From SZUA-37 sp964472525 (GTDB taxonomy: Bacteria > Pseudomonadota > Gammaproteobacteria > UBA6429 > Thiohalophilaceae), in assembly GCA_964472525.1 (NCBI GenBank), contig CAYYLL010000001.1:124001-188000 (forward strand): a stretch of 64,000 nt of DNA, given 5' to 3'. Below, piece after piece: positions 63,903 to 64,000 of this stretch. Every line of letters begins with the position of its first letter. Within the stretch, counting starts at the first letter, position 1. A model generated the notes under the pieces. It saw only the letters and a program-made list of their open reading frames with translations. It was not told where the DNA came from and did no database searches. The position numbers were made by a program, and so were the translations under genes.

Positions 63903-64000
63903 ATTGATGGGTCTGTAACATAGTAATTCTTGGTAATATTTCAGTATTAAAATTATAATAATATTCTCAAATATTAGCCCATAGGCTTATAGTTTTAGCG

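Overview
The window is a piece of a gammaproteobacterial chromosome. The evidence is the conserved translation block thrS ... infC-rpmI-rplT-pheS-pheT-ihfA-merR-tRNA-Pro(GGG), with protein sequences typical of that class, set in AT-rich DNA. The exopolysaccharide (EPS) genes resemble loci of the exosortase A / PEP-CTERM type found in aquatic and marine Gammaproteobacteria: an EpsB-like initiating transferase, an amidotransferase, an stp1-like glycosyltransferase, FemAB/CelD-like acyltransferases and XrtA-type hydrolases. No exosortase or PEP-CTERM protein lies inside the window. The species cannot be named from this sequence.

Layout. 1-3.7 kb: a membrane histidine kinase (cut by the window edge) diverges from a response regulator that is followed by a membrane protein with an HExxH motif. 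4.0-6.0 kb: thrS, with two tRNA-Thr anticodon-like hairpins in its leader. 6.1-11.3 kb: a foreign-looking block (UDP-glucose dehydrogenase, VanZ-like protein, then a reverse-strand operon of CelD-like acyltransferase, radical SAM/SPASM protein and formyltransferase) that separates thrS from infC. A decayed second copy of the thrS 3' end lies just before infC, as if an island had inserted into the end of thrS. 11.8-17.4 kb: infC (AUC start), rpmI, rplT, a strong terminator, pheS, pheT, ihfA, a MerR regulator and tRNA-Pro.

17.5-52.4 kb is a large EPS locus. It holds an initiating glycosylphosphotransferase, an aminotransferase, two polysaccharide deacetylases, wecB/wecC (UDP-ManNAcA), an O-antigen-ligase-like polymerase/ligase, a Wzx-type flippase, about nine glycosyltransferases, two sulfotransferases, two methyltransferases (one a predicted lipoprotein), two exported beta-helix proteins, an asparagine-synthase-type amidotransferase, a truncated SGNH/acyltransferase gene and a CelD-like acyltransferase. 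The genes form short operons on alternating strands, which suggests stepwise acquisition. One IS256-family element with a frameshifted transposase and one decayed relative are embedded. Together the genes predict an acidic, N-acetylated, probably sulfated and amidated polysaccharide.

52.4-54.6 kb: palindromic dispersed repeats and a hipBA toxin-antitoxin pair with three copies of an operator-like TGAC-N10-GTCA site. 54.6-63.9 kb: a three-gene reverse operon (a GH2 glycosidase and two proteins that are each a tandem pair of alpha/beta-hydrolase domains) diverges from an aminodeoxychorismate synthase fusion and a 4'-phosphopantetheinyl transferase. This looks like the edge of a carrier-protein-dependent pathway that uses a chorismate-derived aromatic amine and continues past the window. 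It is the most unusual part of the window.
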